Shown in pieces: positions 10,549 through 21,770 of a DNA stretch of 64,000 bases. Source of the stretch: an uncultured Flavobacteriales bacterium (GTDB lineage Bacteria > Bacteroidota > Bacteroidia > Flavobacteriales > CAJXXR01); the NCBI GenBank assembly GCA_913063375.1, contig CAJXXR010000014.1, positions 1 to 64,000 on the forward strand, written 5' to 3'. The notes under the pieces were generated by a model. The model did not search any database. It saw only the letters and a list, made by a program, of their open reading frames with translations, and had not been told where the DNA came from. Made by a program: the position numbers and the translations under genes. How positions within the stretch are numbered: the stretch's first letter is position 1; each line of letters begins with the position of its first letter.

Positions 10549-12813
10549 ATGAAAAAGTACTTATTTCTAATTTTAGGAGCTTTTCTTTCTTTTAAATCAG
10601 CCGCTCAAACACCATTTGAATATATGGTATGTGAAGTGGGTGATTCTGTACTGCTCCAAGCATCTGATTTATACAACTCATCTGTTATTGCAGATATTGT
10701 ATCTTCAGGAGCTGTTTTTGACACCTTAGCCCTTGGTGATGACCAACTTTCAAGTTCCATTTTATTAGGATTTGATTTTGAGTTTTACGGTGTTACACAT
10801 TCTACAGTTCGTATTAGTTCGAATGTATATTTGAAATTTCCAGCTGTTCCAGGAGCTGTTGAAAATCCTCCGTTTCCGACCTATTCACCTTGGTCGATTA
10901 ATTCTGCCTTACCAAACGCAGCAGCAACCTATAACACGATTTTGTGCCCATATACTGATGTGCATCCAGGTATATCCCCAAATGGGATTAGATATGGAAC
11001 ATTTGGTACAGCGCCAAATCGTATTTTTGTTGCAATTTGGCCAGATATGAAGATGTTTTCTCCTGCTTGTTCCGACAAGTGTTTTGCAAACTCTATTGTA
11101 TTATTCGAGGGATCTAATAAAATTAGAAACTACTTGGGTAATTACGATTTTTGTGCTGCTTGGAATGGTGGATATGCTGTTCAAGGGTTGATAAATGCAA
11201 CGGGTGCTTCTAGTATATTTGTTCAAGACCCCGTACTCGCTCAACCTAGAAATTTCCCATTGCAATGGTCTACCATAAATGAAATGGTAGAATATACGCC
11301 TAATGCTGCTGGAACTGGGTATACTTACGCATTTGCACCTTTTGCTCCAGTTGGATATATTACTTGGGTAGATCAAAATGGAAATACTTTAGGATCTGGA
11401 TATACCTTACCTTATACTGTAACTGCTGCAAATATTGCAGATTTGCCGTTGTATGTTGATGCTAATTTCTCTTCTTGTTCTGAGTCAGGAAACATAGCTC
11501 AGGCGGTAATTACTTTTGGGAGTCAAGATATCAATACTTTTGAAGAAGGTCCTGATTGTATAGGTGATCAAAATGGTAATATTTTGTTTCTAACAGAAGG
11601 TGGTGCAAATATAGAGTGGGAAATCGATTTGTATGATAGCAATAACAATCTTTTGGCTAGTTATGATGGCGATGTAATGCCTGTTAATTTTACAAATCTA
11701 CCAATTGGAGATTACCGTGTAGTATCAGTTTCTGAAACTACCTGCGAATATGAAACGAACATAACTTTAGTTGAAAAATTTCATGATGTACAGTATCATG
11801 CAGAAGTAAGTGATGTTCTTTGTAATGGTGGAGCTACTGGAATTGTAAAGTTATTTCCACATGGAGGATTGGGTGAAGATTGGAATATTGTTGTACGTGA
11901 TTCTTTAGGGAATTTTGTGAAGAATTATTTTGCTGCTTCTGGAGATATTGATATTACGGATCTACCAAGAGGTGTATTTACTTTTGAAATGAAATCTCCT
12001 ACAACGTGTTATACTGAGGCTGTTTTTGAAGTTGAAGAACCGCAAGTATTGGATTTCGAAACTACAGAATTTGATCATAGCTATTGTGACCAAAGACCGG
12101 CGTTTGTCGATTATTCTGGTCGTGGTGGAGTAGAGCCTTATAAGTATTATTTTGATGGAAAGGAGAAATTAGACCTTTTTGAAGGGGATGTTGAACCAGG
12201 AATTCACATGGTACGAATTGAGGATTATAATGGATGTTTTGTTGAAGAACGTATAGAAATTCATAATAATTGGGCTCCTGAGGCTTATTTCGACTTAGAT
12301 TTTGAGGAAATAAACCTGCAAGATGCGACTATTCATTTTACAGATGTTACTGTAACTAATGAACATTCCGTATTGGTTAAATGGGAATGGTTCTTCGGTG
12401 ATGGAGGAAAAGCATTTGGACCTAATGTATCACATACTTTTAAAGATATTGGGGATTATAAAGTAACACTACGTGTCTACGATGAAAACAACTGTTATTC
12501 TGATGTAGATAGAATGGTACGTATAGTTGATCCAATAATGGTATTCCCTACGGCATTTACGCCAAATGGAGACGGTATTAATGAATTCTTTATTCCAATT
12601 AATTCTAGAATTCATCCTAAGGACTATAGTCTTGTAATCTATGATAGATGGGGAAAAGAAGTGTTTATGACTGAAAATATCGAATCTGGATGGGCTGGAT
12701 TCATCAAGGATGGTAAAGAGGCACAATCCGGATCATATGTATTCCACGCAGAATATACGGATGAATATGGTCATGATAAAACTCAAGATGGTATTTTCCA
12801 ATTACTGAGATAA
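10549..12813 (+). CDS. Large secreted protein with SprB-like repeats, PKD domain and T9SS type B (CHU_C) tail
   Basis: I use the start at 10549, where a signal peptide begins (MKKYLFLILGAFLSFKSAAQ); the frame is open from 10519. The 754-residue product has an N-terminal Cys-containing beta-sandwich-like region (about 20-260), then repeats like the SprB type (LCNGGATGIVKLFPHGG, DYSGRGGVEPYKYYFDG, EDYNGCFVEERIEI). A PKD domain follows (KWEWFFGDGGKAFGPNVSHTFKDIG). It ends with the gliding-motility-associated C-terminal domain (VFPTAFTPNGDGINEFF, IYDRWGKEVF, GSYVFHAEY), a type B T9SS signal. It is probably a surface adhesin or filament protein; the ligand is unknown. Confidence 0.85.
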   Translation: MKKYLFLILGAFLSFKSAAQTPFEYMVCEVGDSVLLQASDLYNSSVIADIVSSGAVFDTLALGDDQLSSSILLGFDFEFYGVTHSTVRISSNVYLKFPAVPGAVENPPFPTYSPWSINSALPNAAATYNTILCPYTDVHPGISPNGIRYGTFGTAPNRIFVAIWPDMKMFSPACSDKCFANSIVLFEGSNKIRNYLGNYDFCAAWNGGYAVQGLINATGASSIFVQDPVLAQPRNFPLQWSTINEMVEYTPNAAGTGYTYAFAPFAPVGYITWVDQNGNTLGSGYTLPYTVTAANIADLPLYVDANFSSCSESGNIAQAVITFGSQDINTFEEGPDCIGDQNGNILFLTEGGANIEWEIDLYDSNNNLLASYDGDVMPVNFTNLPIGDYRVVSVSETTCEYETNITLVEKFHDVQYHAEVSDVLCNGGATGIVKLFPHGGLGEDWNIVVRDSLGNFVKNYFAASGDIDITDLPRGVFTFEMKSPTTCYTEAVFEVEEPQVLDFETTEFDHSYCDQRPAFVDYSGRGGVEPYKYYFDGKEKLDLFEGDVEPGIHMVRIEDYNGCFVEERIEIHNNWAPEAYFDLDFEEINLQDATIHFTDVTVTNEHSVLVKWEWFFGDGGKAFGPNVSHTFKDIGDYKVTLRVYDENNCYSDVDRMVRIVDPIMVFPTAFTPNGDGINEFFIPINSRIHPKDYSLVIYDRWGKEVFMTENIESGWAGFIKDGKEAQSGSYVFHAEYTDEYGHDKTQDGIFQLLR

Positions 12814-12828
12814 ACATTTAATATAAAA

Positions 12829-12857
12829 AGAAAAGGTGTCCAATGGACACCTTTTCT
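12829..12857 (+). terminator. Terminator after the T9SS type B protein gene
   Basis: The stem AGAAAAGGTGTCC with GGACACCTTTTCT has a 3-base loop and lies 15 bp after the plus-strand stop. The T run after it is short. Confidence 0.75.
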
Positions 12858-12865
12858 TTGCACCT

Positions 12866-12899
12866 AAAAAAAGCCCCATACTAGTATGGGGCTTTTTTT
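12866..12899. terminator. Palindromic bidirectional terminator between the adhesin gene and gyrB
   Basis: A 34-bp perfect palindrome (AAAAAAAGCCCCATACT and its complement) is followed by T runs on both strands. It lies 20 bp past gyrB, read on the minus strand, and backs up the preceding plus-strand hairpin. Confidence 0.92.
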
Positions 12900-12919
12900 G
12901 TTAGGTAGATGTAAATGAA

Positions 12920-14968
<2,049 letters not shown>

Positions 14969-14972
14969 CTAA

Positions 14973-14980
14973 CAAATATA
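14973..14980 (-). promoter_or_regulatory. Candidate -7 box for gyrB
   Basis: TATATTTG on the minus strand fits TAnnTTTG and would give a leader of roughly 100 bases before gyrB. No -33 box is clear. Confidence 0.5.
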
Positions 14981-15166
14981 AAGTATTTAGGCCTCTTTTC
15001 CGATAAATTTGATTGCTTAATCCCTTCAGTGTCTCTTTGTTTTTAAAGAAATGGCCTTAGATGACATTAAATACTGTTTTTAGTGTTTGTAGTACTTTTG
15101 TAGTGAAAAGATAAAATAGAGGTATATGCCTTAAAAGGCCTTATTTTAAGATATAACTTAAATGAA

Positions 15167-15198
15167 AAAGGACCTTATTTTAGCAATAAGGTCCTTTT
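15167..15198 (-). terminator. Terminator after the TPR/outer-membrane unit
   Basis: The stem AAAAGGACCTTATT with AATAAGGTCCTTTT has a short loop. It lies 23 bp past the minus-strand stop at 15221. Confidence 0.85.
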
Positions 15199-15220
15199 AA
15201 GGAGTACTATATGAAGTGGA

Positions 15221-16987
15221 CTACAGTTTATATCTCGCAGATATAAATAGATTAAATCCATTTGTTATATACCCTTGGTTGGTTTCTATTTTGTTGTCTA
15301 GGATATTTCTAATCTGTAGGCTGGTGTTTAGCTTTTCTGTTGCATCAAAACTCAGGCCTAGGTTTAGGTCAGTAAAACCATCTATTTTCTCACTTTCGGT
15401 AGTTAACATTGCATATTGAGAGCTTGTAAAGGTCAATTCTCCGTAAGCTTTTAAATTTTCCGTAAGCTTATATTCCGGTAATACACTCATGCTAATTTTT
15501 GGTAAATGAGCAAGGTTCACAGTGTTTGGAACGTCGCTATATTGATTGAACTTTAAACTACCTAAGACAGATGCTTGCTCATTAAGTTTATATTTCCCCG
15601 TTGCCTCAATATTTAATATGGAAAGATCTAAGGTTATTGGATGAACATATAATTGCTCAATTATTAGTCCAGTACCAAATGTAGCAGTCAAATTTTGGAA
15701 TCGTTCTACTTCCTTATAGCTTAAATGAAGGTTTAGGTCTAATTTACGTACTGCTTTCGTAGTTATACCTAGATAGATGTTCATTGGTGTTGCCGTAGAG
15801 CTAGGAGCAGGTAATATGCTATAAGATGGAGTCACAAATGGAGACCATCGAATAGCATCATTATATGTGTTGATGCTATAATCTCCATTATATCCACCAT
15901 ATACTGTAGTCGCTTCAGGTAGTTGATAGTTTAAGTAGATTTTAGGGAATACTAGGAAGTTTTCATCTTCCTGGCTAGTACCTGATACGATATCTCCTGA
16001 AGATTCAGGCATTTCATGAATTAGATAATACGTGTTAACTCCTAATTGAAAGCTTAACTTACCTTCCTTACCATAGAAGGTTGGATCGAATTGGAAATGA
16101 GTTAACCTACCATCTTTTTTGGCTATAGAACTTTCATGATCAGCACTTATAAAGTCTAAATTGGCTGTGATTTTTTGTTTTCCTAATGGGATGTTCCATT
16201 TTGAGCCAAAGTCTATAATGGTTTCAGATGCCTCATTATTATTAAAGCCATGCTGAATATTGAAGTTAACCTTTTGAACAAGTTTGTTCGGATCTTGTTG
16301 CTCAAAGGCAAAATCTCCAGAAATAATTTGATGGTTCAACTTATTGTCTTTGGCAATGATGGTGTCTATCCCATTCAAGACAACAGTATTTGGATTGTAA
16401 TATACATTCAGAGGGGTTAGAAATAGGCTATCTGTATTCTCCGTATTAACTACCAATCTTTGATAACTGATATTTGACTTGAAGGATATTCCATTATCCA
16501 TATAGTCGAAATAGGCCATTGCCTTATTATCACTTCTATCGGAATAATGAATAGATTCACTTTTTCTATCTTCTGAATAGTGTCTTAAATAAAGACCATA
16601 TTTCGATTTGGTAGATTTTTGGTTACTCCACGAAAACTCTGCCAAAGGCCTTTTGTCCGTTCCATATCCCAATAAGATATATGAGCTATAGCTCGGTACA
16701 AATGGTTTTTTATAATCAATGGCTGATAGGATATGATTATTTTCATCCACTTTTAATACCATTTTCTTTACTTGGTATTCAAGGTTTTCCTTGATATAAA
16801 CGGAGTCTAAAAAAAGAGGTTGTTGATTCTTTTTATTGACTCTTGATATTTCTGGAATATAGTTTTTGAAGATTTTGATTTCTTCTTGTAAGTCATCTGT
16901 CTTTGTGGAATCAGAATCTTGTGCATACGCAATGGTAGATCCGATCATGAAGCAGGTAGCAAGTGTCTTAAGCATATTAGTATTCAT
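15221..16987 (-). CDS. Outer-membrane beta-barrel protein, TonB-receptor-like
   Basis: The 588-residue product begins with a signal peptide (LKTLATCFMIGSTIAYAQ). From about residue 90 on it consists of alternating aromatic beta strands separated by polar loops. The C-terminal part, with SLQIRNILDNKIETNQGY and final strand GFNLFISARYKL, resembles the end of TonB-dependent receptors and related barrels. The plug domain of a true TonB receptor is not visible: only about 70 residues precede the barrel. The gene starts 10 bp after the TPR gene stop and is surely cotranscribed with it, so the two may form an outer-membrane/periplasmic pair. The substrate is unknown. Confidence 0.7.
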   Translation of the reverse strand: MNTNMLKTLATCFMIGSTIAYAQDSDSTKTDDLQEEIKIFKNYIPEISRVNKKNQQPLFLDSVYIKENLEYQVKKMVLKVDENNHILSAIDYKKPFVPSYSSYILLGYGTDKRPLAEFSWSNQKSTKSKYGLYLRHYSEDRKSESIHYSDRSDNKAMAYFDYMDNGISFKSNISYQRLVVNTENTDSLFLTPLNVYYNPNTVVLNGIDTIIAKDNKLNHQIISGDFAFEQQDPNKLVQKVNFNIQHGFNNNEASETIIDFGSKWNIPLGKQKITANLDFISADHESSIAKKDGRLTHFQFDPTFYGKEGKLSFQLGVNTYYLIHEMPESSGDIVSGTSQEDENFLVFPKIYLNYQLPEATTVYGGYNGDYSINTYNDAIRWSPFVTPSYSILPAPSSTATPMNIYLGITTKAVRKLDLNLHLSYKEVERFQNLTATFGTGLIIEQLYVHPITLDLSILNIEATGKYKLNEQASVLGSLKFNQYSDVPNTVNLAHLPKISMSVLPEYKLTENLKAYGELTFTSSQYAMLTTESEKIDGFTDLNLGLSFDATEKLNTSLQIRNILDNKIETNQGYITNGFNLFISARYKL

Positions 16988-16997
16988 ATAGCTAAGC

Positions 16998-19900
16998 TTA
17001 TTGTTCTAATGATTCTTTTTGAAGGGATATCTCGTAACTTTCCTTTAGCATTTCTGCCTCTTCAACGATATCTTCTTCAGCATAATTTTTGATTACCTGT
17101 TCAAGGGTATAAATGGCATTTTGATCATCTTCAAGTGCGTGAAGATTCTGCGCTAGAAGTAGCAATGATTTAGCTAACCAACTTTTATATCCTGGAGTTA
17201 CTTTGGCTTGTTGATATACTTCTTTCTTAGAGGCTTCATAGTCATCTTGCATGAATAAGATTCGAGCATTGAAGTAATAGGCTTCAGCTTGTTTTTCTCC
17301 TTCAACATTTTCCTTCAACCAAGTGAATTTGCTTTTAGCTAATTTTAATGAATTATGCATAAAAGCTGATTTTGCTAGGATATAATTTCCTTCAATTAAT
17401 ATGTCCTCCCCTGAAGATGCCAGTTGTATAACCACCTTGGCAGATTCCATTGCTGGCCCATATTGTTCTAATTCATATTGGCAACGCATGATACCAATAT
17501 TAGCTATTTCCTTGTATTTCGGATACTGAGCCTCTACTTGCAATTTCGTATAGTATCCATTGGCCTTGGTGAAATTTCCAGCGGAGAATTCTAACTCAGC
17601 CAAATTGAGATTTGACTCGTCTAGGAAAGCATTTTGATGATCTTTTACCACTTCTGAAAATGCGGTAACAGCTTTGTCTTTCTTTTCAAGTTTAAGATAA
17701 ACTTGACCTAAGTAGAAATTGGCTTGAACAGTGAAATATCCTTCTGGATAATTAGAAATATAATTTTCCAAACTCAACTCTGCTTGTTGGTAATCACCTT
17801 TTAAGTATTGTAATTCACCTGATTCGTAGGAAGTACTGTCTAATGATGCTATGCTTTCATTTGCGAATGGAATATTAGCTATATAAACGGCATATTTATT
17901 TACTTCTCCGCTTTCAATATAAATGTTTTTAACGTTTCTCAGTGCTTCTCTAGATACTTCGTTCGCCTTGTATTTATCTATAATATCTTTAAATACAGTG
18001 AGGGCTTTTTCATTATTATTCGTGTTCATATATACCAAGCCAATTTTCAATTCGGCATTGTTTACATGAATACTTTGTGGAAATGAATTTAGAAGTCTTT
18101 CATAACTGAAAATAGCATTCTCATATTTGTTCAATTGGAAATAGGCATTACCTAATTCCAGTAAAGCTTCATCATTATAACTCGATTTTGGGTAGGTTTC
18201 TTTAAAATTCTTTAAGATTCCCACTTTAGCAGAATGATCTCCCATTAAACTAACACAAATAGCCTCTTGGAAGCTAGCGTAGTCTGATTCACTACTGTTG
18301 TTCTCAGCAGCAGATCTATACCTGGTTTTAGCCTGGCTATAATCTTGTAACATAAAATAGGCGTCTCCACCTCTAATGATAGCATCAATTGATTTTCTAT
18401 CCTTTGCCTTTTGAGAGTATTGATCAAATTTCTTCGCAGCTGGCGCATAATTTTTATTTTGAAGAAAAGCATAGCCCATATTGTAATAGGCATTGGTGAA
18501 TTCTTCAACATTTTTCGAATTAGGATCTGAAAAGAAAGCCCAATAGTTGCTTATAGCTTTGTCATATTTCTTAAGTCTATAAAATGCTTCTGCTTTCCAA
18601 AACTTAGCTTGTGAGCTGATCTTTCGGTCAACATGTTGTGTTAAAGATTTGTTCAAATGCTCTAGAGAAGGCCAATATTTTTTGTCGTTGAACAATTGAA
18701 TGGCTCTGAAATAACAAATCTCTTGGTAGGCCTTTCGTAATTTGAGATCTGTAAGACCTGTAATTTCAAGAGATGCGATTGCCTTGCTGTATTCTTTTTT
18801 ATTCAGGTAGTTATTTACCAAGTATCCATATACATCATTAATATAAGGAGAGTCGGAATATCTGTCAATGAAAGACTGAAGGGCTTCTTGGCTATTTCCA
18901 AATACATCACCTTGCTCATAAGCAAGCTTTGCATAGTTGAAATGAGACTCCTCTGTAACAGCTGGATTTACATCCAATTCTACAGATCGTTGGAAGGCCA
19001 AAATAGCATCTTCTTTATAACCCGTAGCTAATAGTGAGGTTCCTAAATGATGTTGTGTGTTTTGAGTAAGTGCTTCGTTTTTACTGGATACTTTTTTGAA
19101 TAATTTGATCGCCTCTTGATAGTTGCCTTTTTCCATCAAAGCAAAACCATAGTGGTACATATCTTCATTTTGCAAACGACCACCTTTATTCTCATATTCA
19201 ATATAAAGGGATATTGCTTGATCAAAGTCCTTTATTTGAACTAGACACATAGCTTTTATAGCGAGCAAGTTCCTTAATTCATTTTTTGAACTATGCTTTA
19301 ACCTTTTATCTATATACTGAATAGATTCATCAAATCTACCGTTGAAGTATAAAATTTGAGCAACATAGTTGCTGCATTGGTAATTGTATTTTGTCGAATT
19401 TTCTAATTGCTTAAATAAGCCCAAAGAAGTATCCCATTCTTCTTTCTTATAATGGATGAAGCCCAAATAATAAGTAGCATCTTCTTGATGTACATTTTCA
19501 CTTGTTGCTACTTCTTTAAGATTGGTAATAGCAAGGTCCAATTGATTCTCCAAAAAATAGGCGTATCCTAGGTTAAATTGATACTGGTTTGTAGCCAATT
19601 CATCCATGATAGACGAGTCTATCTGTTCGTACCAGTATATAGCTTTTTTGAAATCCTTTTTTTCAAAGAAATATTCAGCATAGTTTTGTTGGAGGTTAGT
19701 TGTCTCCGGAGAATTACTATGATCAACCAAAAAGTTATTCGCCAGTAATTCTGCATTATCATGCCCTTGCTTTAGTGCCGAAACGGCTCTATAGTAAGCT
19801 GCTTTTTGATAACCTAAACTATTGTTTTCATTGGGATGCTCTTGAAGGTAATTATCAAAAAATTCTTGAGCAATGTTAAATTGCCCATCCTCGAACAAAG

Positions 19901-20015
19901 AGATTCCTTTATCTAGAATAACTATGGGGGACTTAGGTTGAAATTGTACCTGAGCGTATATTGTTGTGCTAATGGTGCAAGCTGTTATAAAACAACCCCA
20001 TTTTTTATGAGTCAT
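16998..20015 (-). CDS. Large periplasmic TPR protein
   Basis: I place the start at 20015 (MTHKKWGCFITACTISTTIYAQ), because this begins a good signal peptide; the frame is open from 20078, but a near-consensus -7 box (TATATTTA, 20039-20046, minus) lies between the two ATGs. The 1005-residue protein is almost entirely TPR units, visible as repeated A/G/Y patterns such as AYYRAVSALKQG, YWYEQIDS, YYLGFIHYKKEEWD, LLELGNAYFQLNKYENA and NFYLGQVYLKLEKKDKA, more than fifteen in all. Some resemble YbgF/BamD-type repeats. It is cotranscribed with an outer-membrane barrel gene, which suggests a scaffold for envelope assembly. No lipobox is seen. Confidence 0.82.
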   Translation of the reverse strand: MTHKKWGCFITACTISTTIYAQVQFQPKSPIVILDKGISLFEDGQFNIAQEFFDNYLQEHPNENNSLGYQKAAYYRAVSALKQGHDNAELLANNFLVDHSNSPETTNLQQNYAEYFFEKKDFKKAIYWYEQIDSSIMDELATNQYQFNLGYAYFLENQLDLAITNLKEVATSENVHQEDATYYLGFIHYKKEEWDTSLGLFKQLENSTKYNYQCSNYVAQILYFNGRFDESIQYIDKRLKHSSKNELRNLLAIKAMCLVQIKDFDQAISLYIEYENKGGRLQNEDMYHYGFALMEKGNYQEAIKLFKKVSSKNEALTQNTQHHLGTSLLATGYKEDAILAFQRSVELDVNPAVTEESHFNYAKLAYEQGDVFGNSQEALQSFIDRYSDSPYINDVYGYLVNNYLNKKEYSKAIASLEITGLTDLKLRKAYQEICYFRAIQLFNDKKYWPSLEHLNKSLTQHVDRKISSQAKFWKAEAFYRLKKYDKAISNYWAFFSDPNSKNVEEFTNAYYNMGYAFLQNKNYAPAAKKFDQYSQKAKDRKSIDAIIRGGDAYFMLQDYSQAKTRYRSAAENNSSESDYASFQEAICVSLMGDHSAKVGILKNFKETYPKSSYNDEALLELGNAYFQLNKYENAIFSYERLLNSFPQSIHVNNAELKIGLVYMNTNNNEKALTVFKDIIDKYKANEVSREALRNVKNIYIESGEVNKYAVYIANIPFANESIASLDSTSYESGELQYLKGDYQQAELSLENYISNYPEGYFTVQANFYLGQVYLKLEKKDKAVTAFSEVVKDHQNAFLDESNLNLAELEFSAGNFTKANGYYTKLQVEAQYPKYKEIANIGIMRCQYELEQYGPAMESAKVVIQLASSGEDILIEGNYILAKSAFMHNSLKLAKSKFTWLKENVEGEKQAEAYYFNARILFMQDDYEASKKEVYQQAKVTPGYKSWLAKSLLLLAQNLHALEDDQNAIYTLEQVIKNYAEEDIVEEAEMLKESYEISLQKESLEQ

Positions 20016-20212
20016 ATTTTGCGGATTTTTTCGACGGTTAAATATACGAAAAGCGTTATTCTGTGTATAGATTTTCACATTTTTTAGTACTTTGACCTAG
20101 GATTGTAACAATCCATGATGTTAAGAATTTTTTCAAGTATTTATTTCTTGCATTTGTTCGTTGTCACAACCTTATTGAATCAAACGATATTTCTATCAAT
20201 TTATTTTTCCAT

Positions 20213-20890
20213 ATGTCTGTAGTAAATATTAAAAATGCCTCGATTTATCAGGATAATCATTTGGTATTGAGTGATGTTAGCTTTTCGGTAGAAGAAGGTG
20301 AAATGGTTTATCTTGTTGGTAAAACTGGGAGTGGGAAAAGTAGTTTACTGAAAACCTTGTATGCTGACTTGGATTTAAAAAGAGGGCAAGCTGATATTTG
20401 TAATTTCAAATTGGGCGATATTAAAGGGAAAGATATTCCTTTTTTAAGAAGGAATATGGGAATAGTTTTTCAAGATTTTCAATTATTACCGGATAGAACA
20501 GTTACTCAGAATTTGGAATTCGCTATGAAAGCGACAGGTTGGAAAGAGAAAATTTTAATTGAAACCAAAGTTCGTCAAGTTTTGGAAGAGGTTGGAATGA
20601 AAAATAAAGGCTATAAATTTCCTCATGAATTATCAGGAGGAGAGCAACAAAGAATCGCTATTGCTAGAGCGTTGGTAAACAATCCAAAACTGATCTTAGC
20701 AGATGAGCCTACGGGGAATTTGGATCCGGAGACTTCTCGTGCAATTATGTCGATTTTATTAAAGCTGAAAGAGAATAATAGAGCACTGATAATGGTTACC
20801 CATGACTATTCTTTAATAGAGGATTTCCCTGGTAGGATGTTTTTCTGTAACAAAGGAAAATTAGAGGAAATTTCTGAATTACCTTTTTAA
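20213..20890 (+). CDS. ftsE: FtsE-type ABC transporter ATPase
   Basis: FtsE is the ATPase of the FtsEX complex, which activates cell-wall hydrolysis at division. The 225 residues carry Walker A (GKTGSGKSS), the Q-loop (VFQDFQLLPDRT), the ABC signature (LSGGEQQRIAIARA), Walker B (LILADEPTGNLD) and the switch His (MVTHD). QDFQLLPDRTV and TVTQNLEFAMKATGW favour FtsE over the closely related LolD. ftsX is not adjacent. The stop codon overlaps the start of a glycosyltransferase gene by one base (TAATG), so the two genes are translationally coupled. Confidence 0.88.
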   Translation: MSVVNIKNASIYQDNHLVLSDVSFSVEEGEMVYLVGKTGSGKSSLLKTLYADLDLKRGQADICNFKLGDIKGKDIPFLRRNMGIVFQDFQLLPDRTVTQNLEFAMKATGWKEKILIETKVRQVLEEVGMKNKGYKFPHELSGGEQQRIAIARALVNNPKLILADEPTGNLDPETSRAIMSILLKLKENNRALIMVTHDYSLIEDFPGRMFFCNKGKLEEISELPF

Positions 20891-21768
20891 TGATTTCCAT
20901 TTTAATTGCAACATATCAATGGGATACAGAAGCACTCGTTGAACGTTTGGTATTAGAGATATCATCTAAAAAATTGGTTGCGGAGATAATTTGCATAGAT
21001 GATGCTTCTGGCTTCGTTCAATCGGAGCGCTTTCATTCCTTTCCATACCTACAATATTCCGTTTTAGACACCAATATTGGTCGTTCTGCTATAAGGAATA
21101 GATTGGCTAAACAGGCAAAGTACCCCTTGTTGTTATTTTTGGATGCAGACTCTTTACCAGTTGGTCATGACTTTTTATCAGACTATTTGGTGGCGGCAAC
21201 CTCTGTTGATGTTGTCTGTGGAGGTACTTCATATTATAATACTCCTCCAAGTAAAAGGACGGAGTTATTACGGTGGACCTATGGAAAGGAACGAGAGGAA
21301 AGGTCAGCATCAAAAAGATTGATTGACCCATACGTTTCCTTTACTTCCAATAATTTTTTGATTTCCAAGTTGGTCTTTGATCGGTTTCCTTTTGATGAAG
21401 AAATTCGAGAATATGGACATGAAGATACCTTATTTGGTATAGGTTTGAAAGAAAATAAGGTTTCCATATCGCATATAGATAATCCGGTTTACCATTTGGG
21501 TTTGGATGATGGAGCAGTATTTCTTTCTAAGACAGAACAGGCAGTTGTAAACCTTAGTAAATTATATAATAAAGGTCTTATTGGAAAGGAGGTACGTCTA
21601 ATTGCTGCATTTTTGAAATTACGCGCTTTAGGGCTGACCTATATTTTTAGGGTCTATTTCAGAATGATTGAAAAAAAATTGATAAAGAACCTATTGGGTG
21701 AACATCCAAGCTTGCGTAAGATGGACCTGTATAAGTTAGGATTATTTGTACAACAGATGAAACAGTAA
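20890..21768 (+). CDS. Glycosyltransferase family 2
   Basis: This is a 292-residue GT-A-fold glycosyltransferase, probably adding a sugar from a nucleotide donor to a cell-surface glycan. The N-terminal half shows SILIATYQW, the first acidic pair in CIDDAS, the metal-binding DxD in FLDADS and the probable catalytic acid pair in YGHEDTLFG. Residues 230-292 form an amphipathic or membrane-facing tail. It is coupled to ftsE and converges with a GT4 gene across only 2 bp. The donor and acceptor cannot be predicted. Confidence 0.88.
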   Translation: MISILIATYQWDTEALVERLVLEISSKKLVAEIICIDDASGFVQSERFHSFPYLQYSVLDTNIGRSAIRNRLAKQAKYPLLLFLDADSLPVGHDFLSDYLVAATSVDVVCGGTSYYNTPPSKRTELLRWTYGKEREERSASKRLIDPYVSFTSNNFLISKLVFDRFPFDEEIREYGHEDTLFGIGLKENKVSISHIDNPVYHLGLDDGAVFLSKTEQAVVNLSKLYNKGLIGKEVRLIAAFLKLRALGLTYIFRVYFRMIEKKLIKNLLGEHPSLRKMDLYKLGLFVQQMKQ

Positions 21769-21770
21769 TT

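Noticed and set aside
15221-16987. A true TonB-dependent receptor
   Set aside because: No TonB box or plug domain of normal size precedes the barrel, so only barrel-like is supported.
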